Positions 1 to 5,371 of a stretch of 8,266 bases of DNA are shown one piece after another. The position numbers were made by a program, and so were the translations under genes. This stretch comes from Pseudomonadales bacterium (GTDB lineage: Bacteria > Pseudomonadota > Gammaproteobacteria > Pseudomonadales > Azotimanducaceae). The notes under the pieces are model-generated. The model saw only the letters and a list, made by a program, of their open reading frames with translations. It searched no databases and was not told the DNA's origin. Every line of letters starts with the position of its first letter. Position 1 is the first letter of the stretch. Location: positions 1 to 8,266 of the forward strand of contig JAPKEK010000067.1 of assembly GCA_028822125.1 (NCBI GenBank). Reading direction: 5' to 3'.

Positions 1-197
1 AGGCGATAGTGCCGGAAAAAGTCTGTCTGATTATAGACCAGGCCATCCAGATGCATGGCGCAACCGGTATATCCCAATGGTCGCCGCTGGCAGGCATGTA
101 TACTGACATGCGACATCTGCGCTTTGCAGATGGCCCTGATGAGGTTCACCACATGGTGGTTGGCCGCGCCGAACTGCAGAAATACGACCTCTGGTAA
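1..197 (+). CDS. Acyl-CoA dehydrogenase, C-terminal end only (5' end outside window)
   Basis: The reading frame is open from the left edge and ends with TAA at 195-197, giving 64 visible residues. They match the last helices of the acyl-CoA dehydrogenase C-terminal domain: a helix with IDQAIQMHGATGIS, then a segment with MRHLRFADGPDEVHHMVVGR. In this family the conserved Gly-rich QMHGATG stretch lies at the FAD/dimer interface, and the ADGPDEVH form is typical of ACAD10/11-like bacterial enzymes. The enzyme would catalyse FAD-dependent alpha,beta-dehydrogenation of an acyl-CoA in the cytoplasm during beta-oxidation; the chain length preferred cannot be read from this end. It converges on the SGNH hydrolase relic, leaving 10 bases between the two stops. 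The GTG at 9 is not a real start because homology continues upstream of it. Confidence 0.9.
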   Translation, partial: AIVPEKVCLIIDQAIQMHGATGISQWSPLAGMYTDMRHLRFADGPDEVHHMVVGRAELQKYDLW

Positions 198-207
198 GGG
201 TGCTCTG

Positions 208-444
208 TTACCGGCTGGGAAACTGTATTCTTAATGACAAGTGTCTATTAACTGAGGGCGTTGCGCTGGCATAGAGCGGCCCTGCTTGAGGCCGCTCAAA
301 TTCGCCCTCACCTTTAAGCAGTACGGGACGAACTGCATCACGGAATAACGGATAGCCAAGATCATTCATGTGAAGCCCATCTGGACTGTATATCTCAGCC
401 AGCGGCTTGCCGTTGGCTGCCAGCATAGCCGACGCCACATCAAT
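208..444 (-). pseudogene. SGNH/GDSL hydrolase, C-terminal relic
   Basis: The minus-strand frame reads I-D-V-A-S-A-M-L, then YSPDGLHMNDLGYPLFRDAVRPVL. This is the last block of SGNH/GDSL esterases, where the catalytic Asp and His sit as D-x-x-H (here D-G-L-H) followed by the N-x-x-G-Y motif. Blocks I-III, with the nucleophilic Ser, the Gly and the Asn, are absent: an in-frame TAA lies at 445-447 directly before the first homologous residue, and the DNA beyond it belongs to the oppositely oriented flgN-like gene. The fragment therefore cannot make an active hydrolase. About 30 residues after the RPVL core look like an unrelated tail. A GTG at 436-438 could start translation but has no Shine-Dalgarno. 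I read this as the leftover 3' end of a deleted gene; a small functional ORF is unlikely. Confidence 0.7.
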
Positions 445-464
445 TTAAAATCGCCTTTGAAAAC

Positions 465-911
465 ATGCTTCGAAGTAAGATTGAGCATCTGGAAGAGCTG
501 CTAGCGACCATCATAACCGAGCGAACCGCTCTGAGCGGCAATCTTATCGAAGAAGTACAAAAAACAGGAGAACACAAACAAACCTTGATGGATTCGGTCG
601 AGCAAACCGTACGCCAGAGTAAGACATTGCTGGAACATCTAAAGCAAACTATGCCGGAATACGACCAGAAGGCTATTCTAGACTGGTGTGATCCAAGCGG
701 CGAGTTGAATCATCTTCGAGATCAAATCAGCGAAATAACCAGTCGATGTCAGGCCGAAAACCAGCGTAATGGTATCCAGGTGCGGCAACAGAGCCAGTAT
801 GTTCATACTGCCTTGAACATTTTAAGAGGTGAGGCATTACCCAGCGCTTTCTACGAAGCATCAGGCGAACCATCCAGAGTACACGGCGCAAGAAGTCTGG
901 GAAAAGCCTGA
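465..911 (+). CDS. flgN: FlgN-like flagellar export chaperone, solitary
   Basis: A 148-residue, largely helical protein without signal peptide or membrane segment. The N-terminal half (about residues 4-60) is coiled-coil-like, with the pattern LEELLATIITERTALSG. The C-terminal half carries FlgN hallmarks: a Cys-x(4)-N-x-RNG-x(3)-R stretch near residues 95-107, the helix around ALNILRGE (116-123), the Y-E-A-S-G-E turn (130-135) and the terminal ARSLGKA resembling the RPLSQA-type tail of pseudomonad FlgN. In the family it is a cytoplasmic chaperone for the hook-filament junction proteins FlgK and FlgL. The length is slightly below the usual 150-160, and the missing part would be N-terminal, right where the gene abuts the SGNH relic. 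The frame is open upstream of the ATG back to a TAG at 426-428, and no Shine-Dalgarno precedes the ATG. There is no flgM or other flagellar gene nearby, so it may be a displaced or dying copy. The family call is good; function in this cell is uncertain. Confidence 0.65.
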   Translation: MLRSKIEHLEELLATIITERTALSGNLIEEVQKTGEHKQTLMDSVEQTVRQSKTLLEHLKQTMPEYDQKAILDWCDPSGELNHLRDQISEITSRCQAENQRNGIQVRQQSQYVHTALNILRGEALPSAFYEASGEPSRVHGARSLGKA

Positions 912-920
912 AACTATCGA

Positions 921-1733
921 TTATTGCTTGGCTCTGCTGAAGGTATAGGTTAAACCAGAGGTATATCTGAAATTTTCCGAATTTACCCCAAAGATGGGTT
1001 TATTGTCATGATCATAAGCCACACTGAAATCCAGTGACAGTTTATTCGTCAACTTTGTGGCAATCTTAGTAACCGCGATACTGCGCATTCCTCCTCCGGA
1101 TAACCCCGGCTGGGCATACGCCGACAGGCTCCACCGCGTTTGCCCGGCAAGACCTAAGGGCAGAGACAGCGTCAGATAAAGGTTAGCGCGAACCTGCTTT
1201 GCCCTGTCTGTCGCCTCTACAAACCGCTCCTGTTCCTGCATCAACCCGATACCAACAAGTGCATCTAAATCACGTTGCTCGCTGTGCCAGTCGAATCGAT
1301 AACCCAGGCCGACCAGCCGTCTTGAATCCAACTTCTGGAAACGATCCCGCTGGCCCTGGGCATAGAATTCAAGACCGCCAGAGGCTAGTTTACGAACGTA
1401 CCTGGCATGAACAAACACATTATCTGCAGTATCGCGGCCTTCTGACTCGGCCGCCTGGTAGCTTCCGATCAGCAACCAGGTGGAATGATCCTGGCGCCAG
1501 ATAGAATGACTATCGATACTGACCTCGCTCCTCTGGTCATTGCCACTGGCACCACTGAAATCCAATGAAAACGAGGAGAACATGGCCGCGTCGGGTTCTG
1601 CGAAATACTGACCATTTACATCCACAATCGCCACGGCGGAACTCGATAGCAGCAAGCCTAAAAGCAAAACAAGCCCAGATCGGAAGGCACGCCCATCCGA
1701 CTTTAAATAATCCTGCAGTCTTTTACCGATCAT
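921..1733 (-). CDS. DUF481 (YdiY-like) outer-membrane beta-barrel protein
   Basis: The ATG at 1731-1733 is preferred over an in-frame start near 1826 because it opens a normal signal peptide: Lys/Arg-rich N terminus, the hydrophobic core GLVLLLGLLLSSS and an AVA cleavage site at about residue 35. The open frame upstream has no such logic. The mature protein (about 235 residues) shows alternating hydrophobic/polar strands typical of a small barrel: FSSFSLDFSGASGN, then the TWLLIGSYQAAES and VFVHARYVRKL strands, the GQRDRFQKLDSRRLVGLGYRF core and a last strand YTSGLTYTFS near the C terminus. This matches the DUF481 family of salt-induced or YdiY-type proteins, whose function is largely unknown. 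Predicted location is the outer membrane. It converges on flgN with 9 bases between the coding ends. It lies 436 bases downstream of fetB, so it is probably transcribed from its own promoter. The Shine-Dalgarno is weak. Confidence 0.75.
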   Translation of the reverse strand: MIGKRLQDYLKSDGRAFRSGLVLLLGLLLSSSAVAIVDVNGQYFAEPDAAMFSSFSLDFSGASGNDQRSEVSIDSHSIWRQDHSTWLLIGSYQAAESEGRDTADNVFVHARYVRKLASGGLEFYAQGQRDRFQKLDSRRLVGLGYRFDWHSEQRDLDALVGIGLMQEQERFVEATDRAKQVRANLYLTLSLPLGLAGQTRWSLSAYAQPGLSGGGMRSIAVTKIATKLTNKLSLDFSVAYDHDNKPIFGVNSENFRYTSGLTYTFSRAKQ

Positions 1734-1961
1734 ATATTTCTGGCATCTAAAAATGCTAATGATGAAGAAGCTGGCAGGGATTAGCAAACCATTCATCGGA
1801 CCCGCACGGCTTTTCCCCGCTGGCAACCTTCAATTCTACTGTCTTCCTGCAGCCTGGAACTGGTACTGCGATAGCCGCCAACAATCAATAATCCGGATTA
1901 CCCCTGACCGGGGCACAGTGCCTTGCAGACAAGGGCATCCTTCAGAAAACGATTACTGCTG

Positions 1962-1984
1962 GCTGTCCGGTCAACTCGGACAGC
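1962..1984. repeat. Perfect 8-bp inverted repeat (hairpin)
   Basis: GCTGTCCG at 1962-1969 and its exact complement CGGACAGC at 1977-1984 enclose a 7-base loop, giving a GC-rich hairpin on either strand. It lies 3' of fetB and 5' of the DUF481 gene. No T tract follows closely on the minus strand (CAGCAGTAATCG follows), so it is not a classical Rho-independent terminator. An RNA-stabilising hairpin at the fetB mRNA end or a protein-binding site is possible. Confidence 0.6.
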
Positions 1985-2060
1985 TTCAGCCCATTATCAC
2001 GCCAGCTGTCCTGATATTGAGCCAAACCGGTAACGTGGTTGCCAATCCTGATCACAAGTC

Positions 2061-2143
2061 TTTTTTGAGCGCTTTTTTGAGGCGCTGTAATTGAAGCGAT
2101 TTTGTTGAAAAGCTGTTGTTGAAGGGCTTTTGTTGAAGGGCTT
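2061..2143. repeat. Two adjacent short tandem repeat arrays
   Basis: First array: TTTTTTGAGCGC (2061-2072) is followed directly by TTTTTTGAGGCGC (2073-2085). Second array: the 13-base unit TGTTGAAGGGCTT occurs exactly at 2117-2129 and 2131-2143, and a diverged copy (TGTTGAAAAGCTG) sits at 2103-2115, giving a 14-base period. A still weaker copy may start near 2089. The cluster ends 26 bases from the fetB stop codon and is most simply a slippage-derived repeat tract. Confidence 0.6.
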
Positions 2144-2169
2144 AGAGCCTACCTATCAGCCGATGAGCG

Positions 2170-2907
2170 TTATTCCAATGGCTTGGTTGCCAGGGGAACA
2201 ACAGCTTCGCTGCGACTGACCAACTCAAGGTATAAGGCCGCACAAATACCGGAAGCTGCAAACAGCATGCACATGACTACGATCTGGTAACGAACCGCTA
2301 TCAGCGGTGAAACACCCGACAAAATCTGTCCCGTCATCATCCCTGGCAGGGCGACCAAGCCCACTGCAAACATCGAGTTCACCACGGGAATCATGCCTGT
2401 CTGGAACGCGACCTTCTTCGCCGCTTCGCAGGTGAGGCCGTTGGTAACCTCTGACTCATATCGTTCTGCTGCCAGGCTGACCGTATTCATTGAGTTGGCA
2501 AATACCATCCCTGCCAGCGGAACCGTATACTGCGGCGTGTACCAGGGCTCGATATGAAGTACACCCCATACCACCAGAAACAACACCAGTCCCCCTCCTG
2601 AAGCCAGCGAAATCAGCACGTATGGATATAAGTAACGCCGTTTTCCATGAACGGGATTGAGTGAAATCCAACTGGCAACAGTCAACATCACTGCCAATAC
2701 CAGGCAGATAACCCAGGCTTCACCTTCGCCAAATATATAAACCAGAAAATAACCGATAAGGATTAGTTGAATCAGCATACGCGCTGTTGAGTAGATAGCC
2801 GTCCAGCCTTGCAGCGACCAGCGGAACATCACGGCAAACACGATCAGCATGGGAAGAAGGATGATGCCAATATCCAACCATGAGATCACTGATAGAGAAT
2901 AGTCCAC
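2170..2907 (-). CDS. fetB: FetB-type (UPF0014/YbbM) ABC transporter permease
   Basis: A 245-residue polytopic membrane protein with about seven hydrophobic segments (roughly 12-28, 42-60, 65-82, 95-117, 128-146, 172-190, 205-228). Diagnostic UPF0014 motifs are TARMLIQLILIGY (41-53), PLAGMVFANSMNTVSLA (130-146) and VALPGMMTGQILSG (185-198) followed by SPLIAVRYQIVV. In E. coli FetB pairs with the ATPase FetA, and the pair is linked to iron export and peroxide resistance; that link is family knowledge, not visible here. No ATPase gene lies within the window on either side. The start is GTG at 2905-2907, supported by AAGGAG six bases upstream. Relative to the family as I remember it, the loop between segments five and six is about 15 residues short: after ERYESEVTNG it goes straight to TCEAAKKVAF, and the usual LALGAT-like part is missing. 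Length of the E. coli protein is about 259. Confidence 0.85.
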   Translation of the reverse strand: MDYSLSVISWLDIGIILLPMLIVFAVMFRWSLQGWTAIYSTARMLIQLILIGYFLVYIFGEGEAWVICLVLAVMLTVASWISLNPVHGKRRYLYPYVLISLASGGGLVLFLVVWGVLHIEPWYTPQYTVPLAGMVFANSMNTVSLAAERYESEVTNGLTCEAAKKVAFQTGMIPVVNSMFAVGLVALPGMMTGQILSGVSPLIAVRYQIVVMCMLFAASGICAALYLELVSRSEAVVPLATKPLE

Positions 2908-2913
2908 AAGGTA

Positions 2914-2919
2914 CTCCTT
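2914..2919 (-). promoter_or_regulatory. Shine-Dalgarno deciding the GTG start of fetB
   Basis: AAGGAG on the minus strand, with six bases (TACCTT) before the GTG. This is the strongest ribosome binding site among the minus-strand genes of the window and supports an unusual start codon. Confidence 0.75.
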
Positions 2920-2996
2920 AACTTACACATAGTTGTACTCAACCCTAGCAGTGCTCAACGATCGATTTCCTTATAAATCACTCATCTAAGGAAGGG

Positions 2997-3013
2997 TCAC
3001 TGCGTCCCAGTGA
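2997..3013. repeat. 6-bp inverted repeat upstream of fetB
   Basis: TCACTG, five-base spacer CGTCC, then CAGTGA. It lies about 90 bases upstream of the fetB start and could be an operator or a leader hairpin; no T tract follows. Short enough to be chance. Confidence 0.35.
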
Positions 3014-3277
3014 TGCTTGTATCTGCCATGTTATACATCCTTTAGACGCACATCTGACATTACCTCGAGCAATGACAAGCGAGGCGTAGCTTATGCATCA
3101 ACTCCTGTACCTCTTCGACCAGACCCACCCGTTGGCAGCTCGTTACTAGAATGACCTGTTTTTCCAAGGTCTGTTGTAAATAACTATTCCAATTGGGTAA
3201 CGGAAGGTCGAGTAAGTCGGCGTCAAATTCGATCCCGTTGAAACAACTACGACAGCCACATCTCCCGGATCACACGC

Positions 3278-3293
3278 AACGTCGTTCGACGTT
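3278..3293. repeat. 16-bp near-continuous palindrome
   Basis: AACGTCG, two T bases, then CGACGTT: two exact 7-base arms. As RNA it folds as a six-pair stem with a GTTC loop. The plus-strand reading is followed by TTTC, so it could act as a weak terminator on that strand; the compact dyad also looks like a repressor operator. It lies in the gap 3' of the oxidoreductase relic. Confidence 0.4.
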
Positions 3294-3343
3294 TTCTCGA
3301 TCCTCAACCTTTCCCAGCGCCGAAATAACTCACTCTTCCCCAA

Positions 3344-3487
3344 CTAAGCGAAACGAGCCTTGAAAAGCTCCGCGCCGAGCGGACCTGACCACGGCACGCC
3401 GCGCATCATGTCCGCTGCCATGCGACCGATCTCATCACTCGTCATCACACCCCTCGCGTTTCCACCGACCGCGATGCCCAGATAACT
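3344..3487 (-). pseudogene. FAD-dependent oxidoreductase (DAO-like), C-terminal relic
   Basis: Directly after the TGA stop of the ceramidase-like gene, and in the same frame, 47 sense codons run to a TAG at 3344-3346. They read Y-L-G-I-A-V-G-G-N-A-R-G-V-M-T-S-D-E-I-G-R-M-A-A-D-M-M, then PWSGPLGAELFKARFA. This is the end of DAO/FAD-dependent oxidoreductases: the GG-N/H-x-x-G stretch that contacts the flavin, the S-D-E-I-G-R helix after it, and the closing F-x-A-R-F. The N-terminal Rossmann GxGxxG part and the whole substrate domain are absent, so it is not functional. The local GC is about 65% by my count. An ATG occurs inside (MTSDEIGR), but without a Shine-Dalgarno. I read it as a 3' remnant left by a deletion or insertion whose edge is the ceramidase stop; readthrough fusion is conceivable but not indicated. 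Confidence 0.65.
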
Positions 3488-4480
3488 TCACTTTGCCTTT
3501 TCGGTTCTCAGGAATATGAAAAAACACCCGGTTGCCATTGCTGACAGCAGGTGCCAGACCGCATGGGCCTGTAACCAGGAATCGGGGCGGCACCACTCAT
3601 GTCCGGGCCGACCCGTCAGCCATATGGAAAAAGCGATCAGATAACAGGCAACCCCGACAAAATACCAGGGTGAATAGGATCTTCGACCACGAGGCGGCTG
3701 GGTTGCCAGTAAACCTGGTAGCCAGAACAGTAGAACCCACCAGAATTCATAGGGTTTTTCCAGCATCTCCCAGGGGGTAATACCAAACAAAGCGGCGATG
3801 GCAAAGCCAGCGAACCCGGATAACCAGCGAAACTGCGGTGACCAGAAGCGATAGAGCAGCTCTGATATCCCCCACAGACCAATTGATATACTGAATAGAT
3901 CCAGATGTATTCCTAAATCCGCTCCCAGTAGCGGGCGACCCAGACCATAGCCCACCACCAGGACGGCATAAACAGTGAAAAATAAACGCAATCGCCATCG
4001 ACCCATTTCAGAGATATTCACTAGCCAGGGGATCAGGATATACATCACCATACTGAGGTTGTCAGCCCAGGCACCCCAGGCGGTATGAGTACCATGCATG
4101 AGCATGGAACCAGGCCCTAACCAGATGGTTGCAGCGGCGTACAGTAGTGCCACAGGGCTTGCTCCATGAAATTGTGTAGCACTGTCAGCGATACTGACAT
4201 CCCGGCGAAGCCTGGCCAGCATGAGTATTCCAGCAACCATGAAACCGATGTTACTCAGGGCGTTGGCAGGTTCCCTTAACAAACCTGCACTGACCCTTTC
4301 GCACCAGCGAGAAGCTTCACCAATGGCTTGCTCTGAACTGGCCGGTTCACCCCAGCCCTGCTGCCCAAAGTAGGCGTAACCCGCAAAATAAACCAGACAC
4401 GCTGTCAGCGCCCAGGGTAACCATTGTCTGCCGGCAGCGTCTGACCAGCGCCAGTGCAGTTTACATTCCTGTTTTTCCAT
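3488..4480 (-). CDS. Alkaline-ceramidase-like membrane hydrolase (CREST superfamily)
   Basis: A 330-residue protein with at least seven hydrophobic segments, starting at ATG 4478-4480 with a modest GGTGGA upstream. It carries the CREST signature of alkaline ceramidases: W59-C60-E61, E70-P-A-N73-x-x-S76-N77, S125-M-L-M-H129 with D140 eleven residues on, and H306-A-V-W-H310 near the C terminus. In human ACER3 the zinc site uses three His (one in S-x3-H, two in H-x3-H) and a Ser and Asp assist; all five positions have the same spacing here. The calcium-site Asp of the ACER3 D-W-C-E motif is Arg58 here and the Asn after it is also not conserved. Likely role: hydrolysis of an amide bond in a ceramide-like or other lipid in the inner membrane; the substrate is unknown. 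The N-terminal 45 residues contain an extra membrane segment. It is separated by 311 bases from the upstream minus-strand gene and followed in frame by the oxidoreductase relic. Confidence 0.75.
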   Translation of the reverse strand: MEKQECKLHWRWSDAAGRQWLPWALTACLVYFAGYAYFGQQGWGEPASSEQAIGEASRWCERVSAGLLREPANALSNIGFMVAGILMLARLRRDVSIADSATQFHGASPVALLYAAATIWLGPGSMLMHGTHTAWGAWADNLSMVMYILIPWLVNISEMGRWRLRLFFTVYAVLVVGYGLGRPLLGADLGIHLDLFSISIGLWGISELLYRFWSPQFRWLSGFAGFAIAALFGITPWEMLEKPYEFWWVLLFWLPGLLATQPPRGRRSYSPWYFVGVACYLIAFSIWLTGRPGHEWCRPDSWLQAHAVWHLLSAMATGCFFIFLRTEKAK

Positions 4481-4791
4481 AACATTCCACCGCTGGCTCG
4501 CAGCTACGCTTTTTAAAACACTATGACGGGTCTGGATTAACTGGCTGTAACCCGCAGTCAGGAAATGTCTCGGCCAGCAAAACAGGTCACATCCTTATCA
4601 AGTCCCTAATAGACTGCGATCCCCGAGTCTCTCAACGAATATGCAAGTAGGCAAGCCTTCATCACTTCAGCCGATGACCGATCACAACACAAGCGACAAT
4701 CCTAACCCCCTCCGGCCTTATTGCCATGCTCAGCCTCAGACTTGCACAGACCAGATGCAGTAAGGATCATTCAAAGCGCCTGGATGGCTGA
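4481..4791. other. Intergenic region upstream of the ceramidase-like gene
   Basis: About 310 bases with stops in all minus-strand frames and no plus-strand gene; a 93-codon plus-strand frame starting at 4721 lies mostly antisense to the next gene and has no ribosome binding site. No strong repeat, hairpin with T tract, or tRNA-like fold is visible. The promoter for the ceramidase-like gene should be in its left part, but only weak boxes are present. Confidence 0.45.
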
Positions 4792-5316
4792 CTATCGATT
4801 TCTTACCTGGTACAGCCAGGCATTACCGCTGGCAACGACGGCTGCGCCGTCAGGATTCGGCCCCGGCCCGGACAAATTATATTTTTCCGAAAATTTAGTC
4901 ATTACTGATGCTATGACCTTCTCGGTCATCAAGCGTTGTAATCTCTGCTCATATAATTTCCCATCTATTCGCAGGATAATACGATCGTCAGTTTCAATAT
5001 AGTGAGGCCATTGTTTCCAAACCTTTCCAAAACTAGTTTTCATATAACCGCTAACCAAATACAACTGGCCGTTTAAGACCACCAACCATACGGTTCTCGA
5101 TGTTTCTGGGAAGAGTGTTTGGAATTCAACAACTTCACGGCCTTCCAGAAATGACCAATCGGAAGGTGCTGCACGAGTAATACCTGTACTGAACGCACCA
5201 CCGGATACTATTCCCATGGGTCCATCTGCAAAACGCATGCTGAAAAAGAAGCCTGCCAGACCAATAGCAATCGCTATCAGCAGAAGCAGGAACCATCGGA
5301 AAATTGTTTTCAACAT
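4792..5316 (-). CDS. Membrane-anchored protein resembling PNPOx/flavin-reductase split-barrel proteins
   Basis: A 174-residue protein. Residues 6-26 form one strongly hydrophobic segment after a short basic start (MLKTIFRW), with no cleavage site, so it is probably a signal anchor that puts the rest in the periplasm. The soluble part has beta-strand pairs SRTVWLVVLNGQLYLVSG (73-90) and DDRIILRIDGKLYEQRLQRL (110-129), with W-K-Q-W-P (100-104) between them. This order (strand, small-residue turn, W/P segment, then V/I-x-L-R-I-D-G-K-x-Y) is reminiscent of pyridoxamine-phosphate-oxidase-like or deazaflavin-dependent nitroreductase split barrels. The match is by feel; no diagnostic cofactor residue can be named. 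A helix (131-146) and a short Gly/Pro-rich tail follow. No cysteines. A possible sigma-70-type promoter lies upstream. No partner gene is adjacent. Confidence 0.65.
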   Translation of the reverse strand: MLKTIFRWFLLLLIAIAIGLAGFFFSMRFADGPMGIVSGGAFSTGITRAAPSDWSFLEGREVVEFQTLFPETSRTVWLVVLNGQLYLVSGYMKTSFGKVWKQWPHYIETDDRIILRIDGKLYEQRLQRLMTEKVIASVMTKFSEKYNLSGPGPNPDGAAVVASGNAWLYQVRNR

Positions 5317-5342
5317 AAAGGGCTCTTTTTTTATCCTGGTTT

Positions 5343-5371
5343 AAAGTAAGTCATGAGTATCATGATCCCAA
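5343..5371 (-). promoter_or_regulatory. Possible sigma-70-type promoter for the membrane-anchored gene
   Basis: On the minus strand, TTGGGA (5366-5371) and TACTTT (5343-5348) are separated by 17 bases. Transcription would start near 5335, about 20 bases before the ATG. The spacer contains TCATGA twice. Each box deviates from consensus, so this is only a candidate. Confidence 0.4.

Larger units (their letters stand above)
1734..2169. other. Intergenic region between fetB and the DUF481 gene
   Basis: No convincing gene. Open stretches exist on both strands (plus 1753-2094; minus about 1953-2150 without a usual start), but they have no ribosome binding site and no recognisable domain. The region does contain a perfect 8-bp inverted repeat (1962-1984) and a cluster of short tandem repeats (2061-2143), listed separately. 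The promoter of the DUF481 gene must lie in the part next to 1733, but I cannot point to convincing boxes. Confidence 0.5.
2920..3343. other. Gap between fetB and the oxidoreductase relic, with two inverted repeats
   Basis: No gene can be supported. A 65-codon minus-strand frame (3146-3343, TTG start directly after the oxidoreductase stop) and a second minus-strand frame just downstream of it (about 3073-3166) resemble nothing I know. Visible structure: TCACTG at 2997-3002 pairs with CAGTGA at 3008-3013 around five bases, and AACGTCG/CGACGTT form a 16-base palindrome at 3278-3293. The fetB promoter should lie close to 2920-2980, where two TTGAG(C/T)AC copies occur, but no clear box pair stands out. 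Confidence 0.45.

Noticed and set aside
1199..1504. Plus-strand open frame of 101 codons
   Set aside because: It is antisense to the DUF481 gene, has no ribosome binding site and gives no recognisable protein.
1734..1826. N-terminal extension of the DUF481 protein by 31 residues
   Set aside because: It would bury the signal peptide behind a second hydrophobic stretch; the ATG at 1731-1733 gives a normal signal peptide.
2066..2088. Possible terminator hairpin AGCGC/GCGCT with nearby T runs
   Set aside because: The T run forms the loop rather than the tail, and the stem is only 5 bp; it is better explained as a tandem repeat.
1753..2094. Plus-strand open frame of 113 codons in the DUF481/fetB gap
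   Set aside because: Cysteine- and tryptophan-rich text of no known family, no Shine-Dalgarno, and it runs through the hairpin and the T-rich repeat.
3146..3343. Minus-strand 65-codon frame with TTG start next to the oxidoreductase relic stop
   Set aside because: Contains the palindrome, has no recognisable domain and a rare start codon; possibly out-of-context remnant sequence, but unsupported.
3532..3998. Several open frames on both strands inside the ceramidase-like gene
   Set aside because: Shadows of a gene with clear motifs and expected length.
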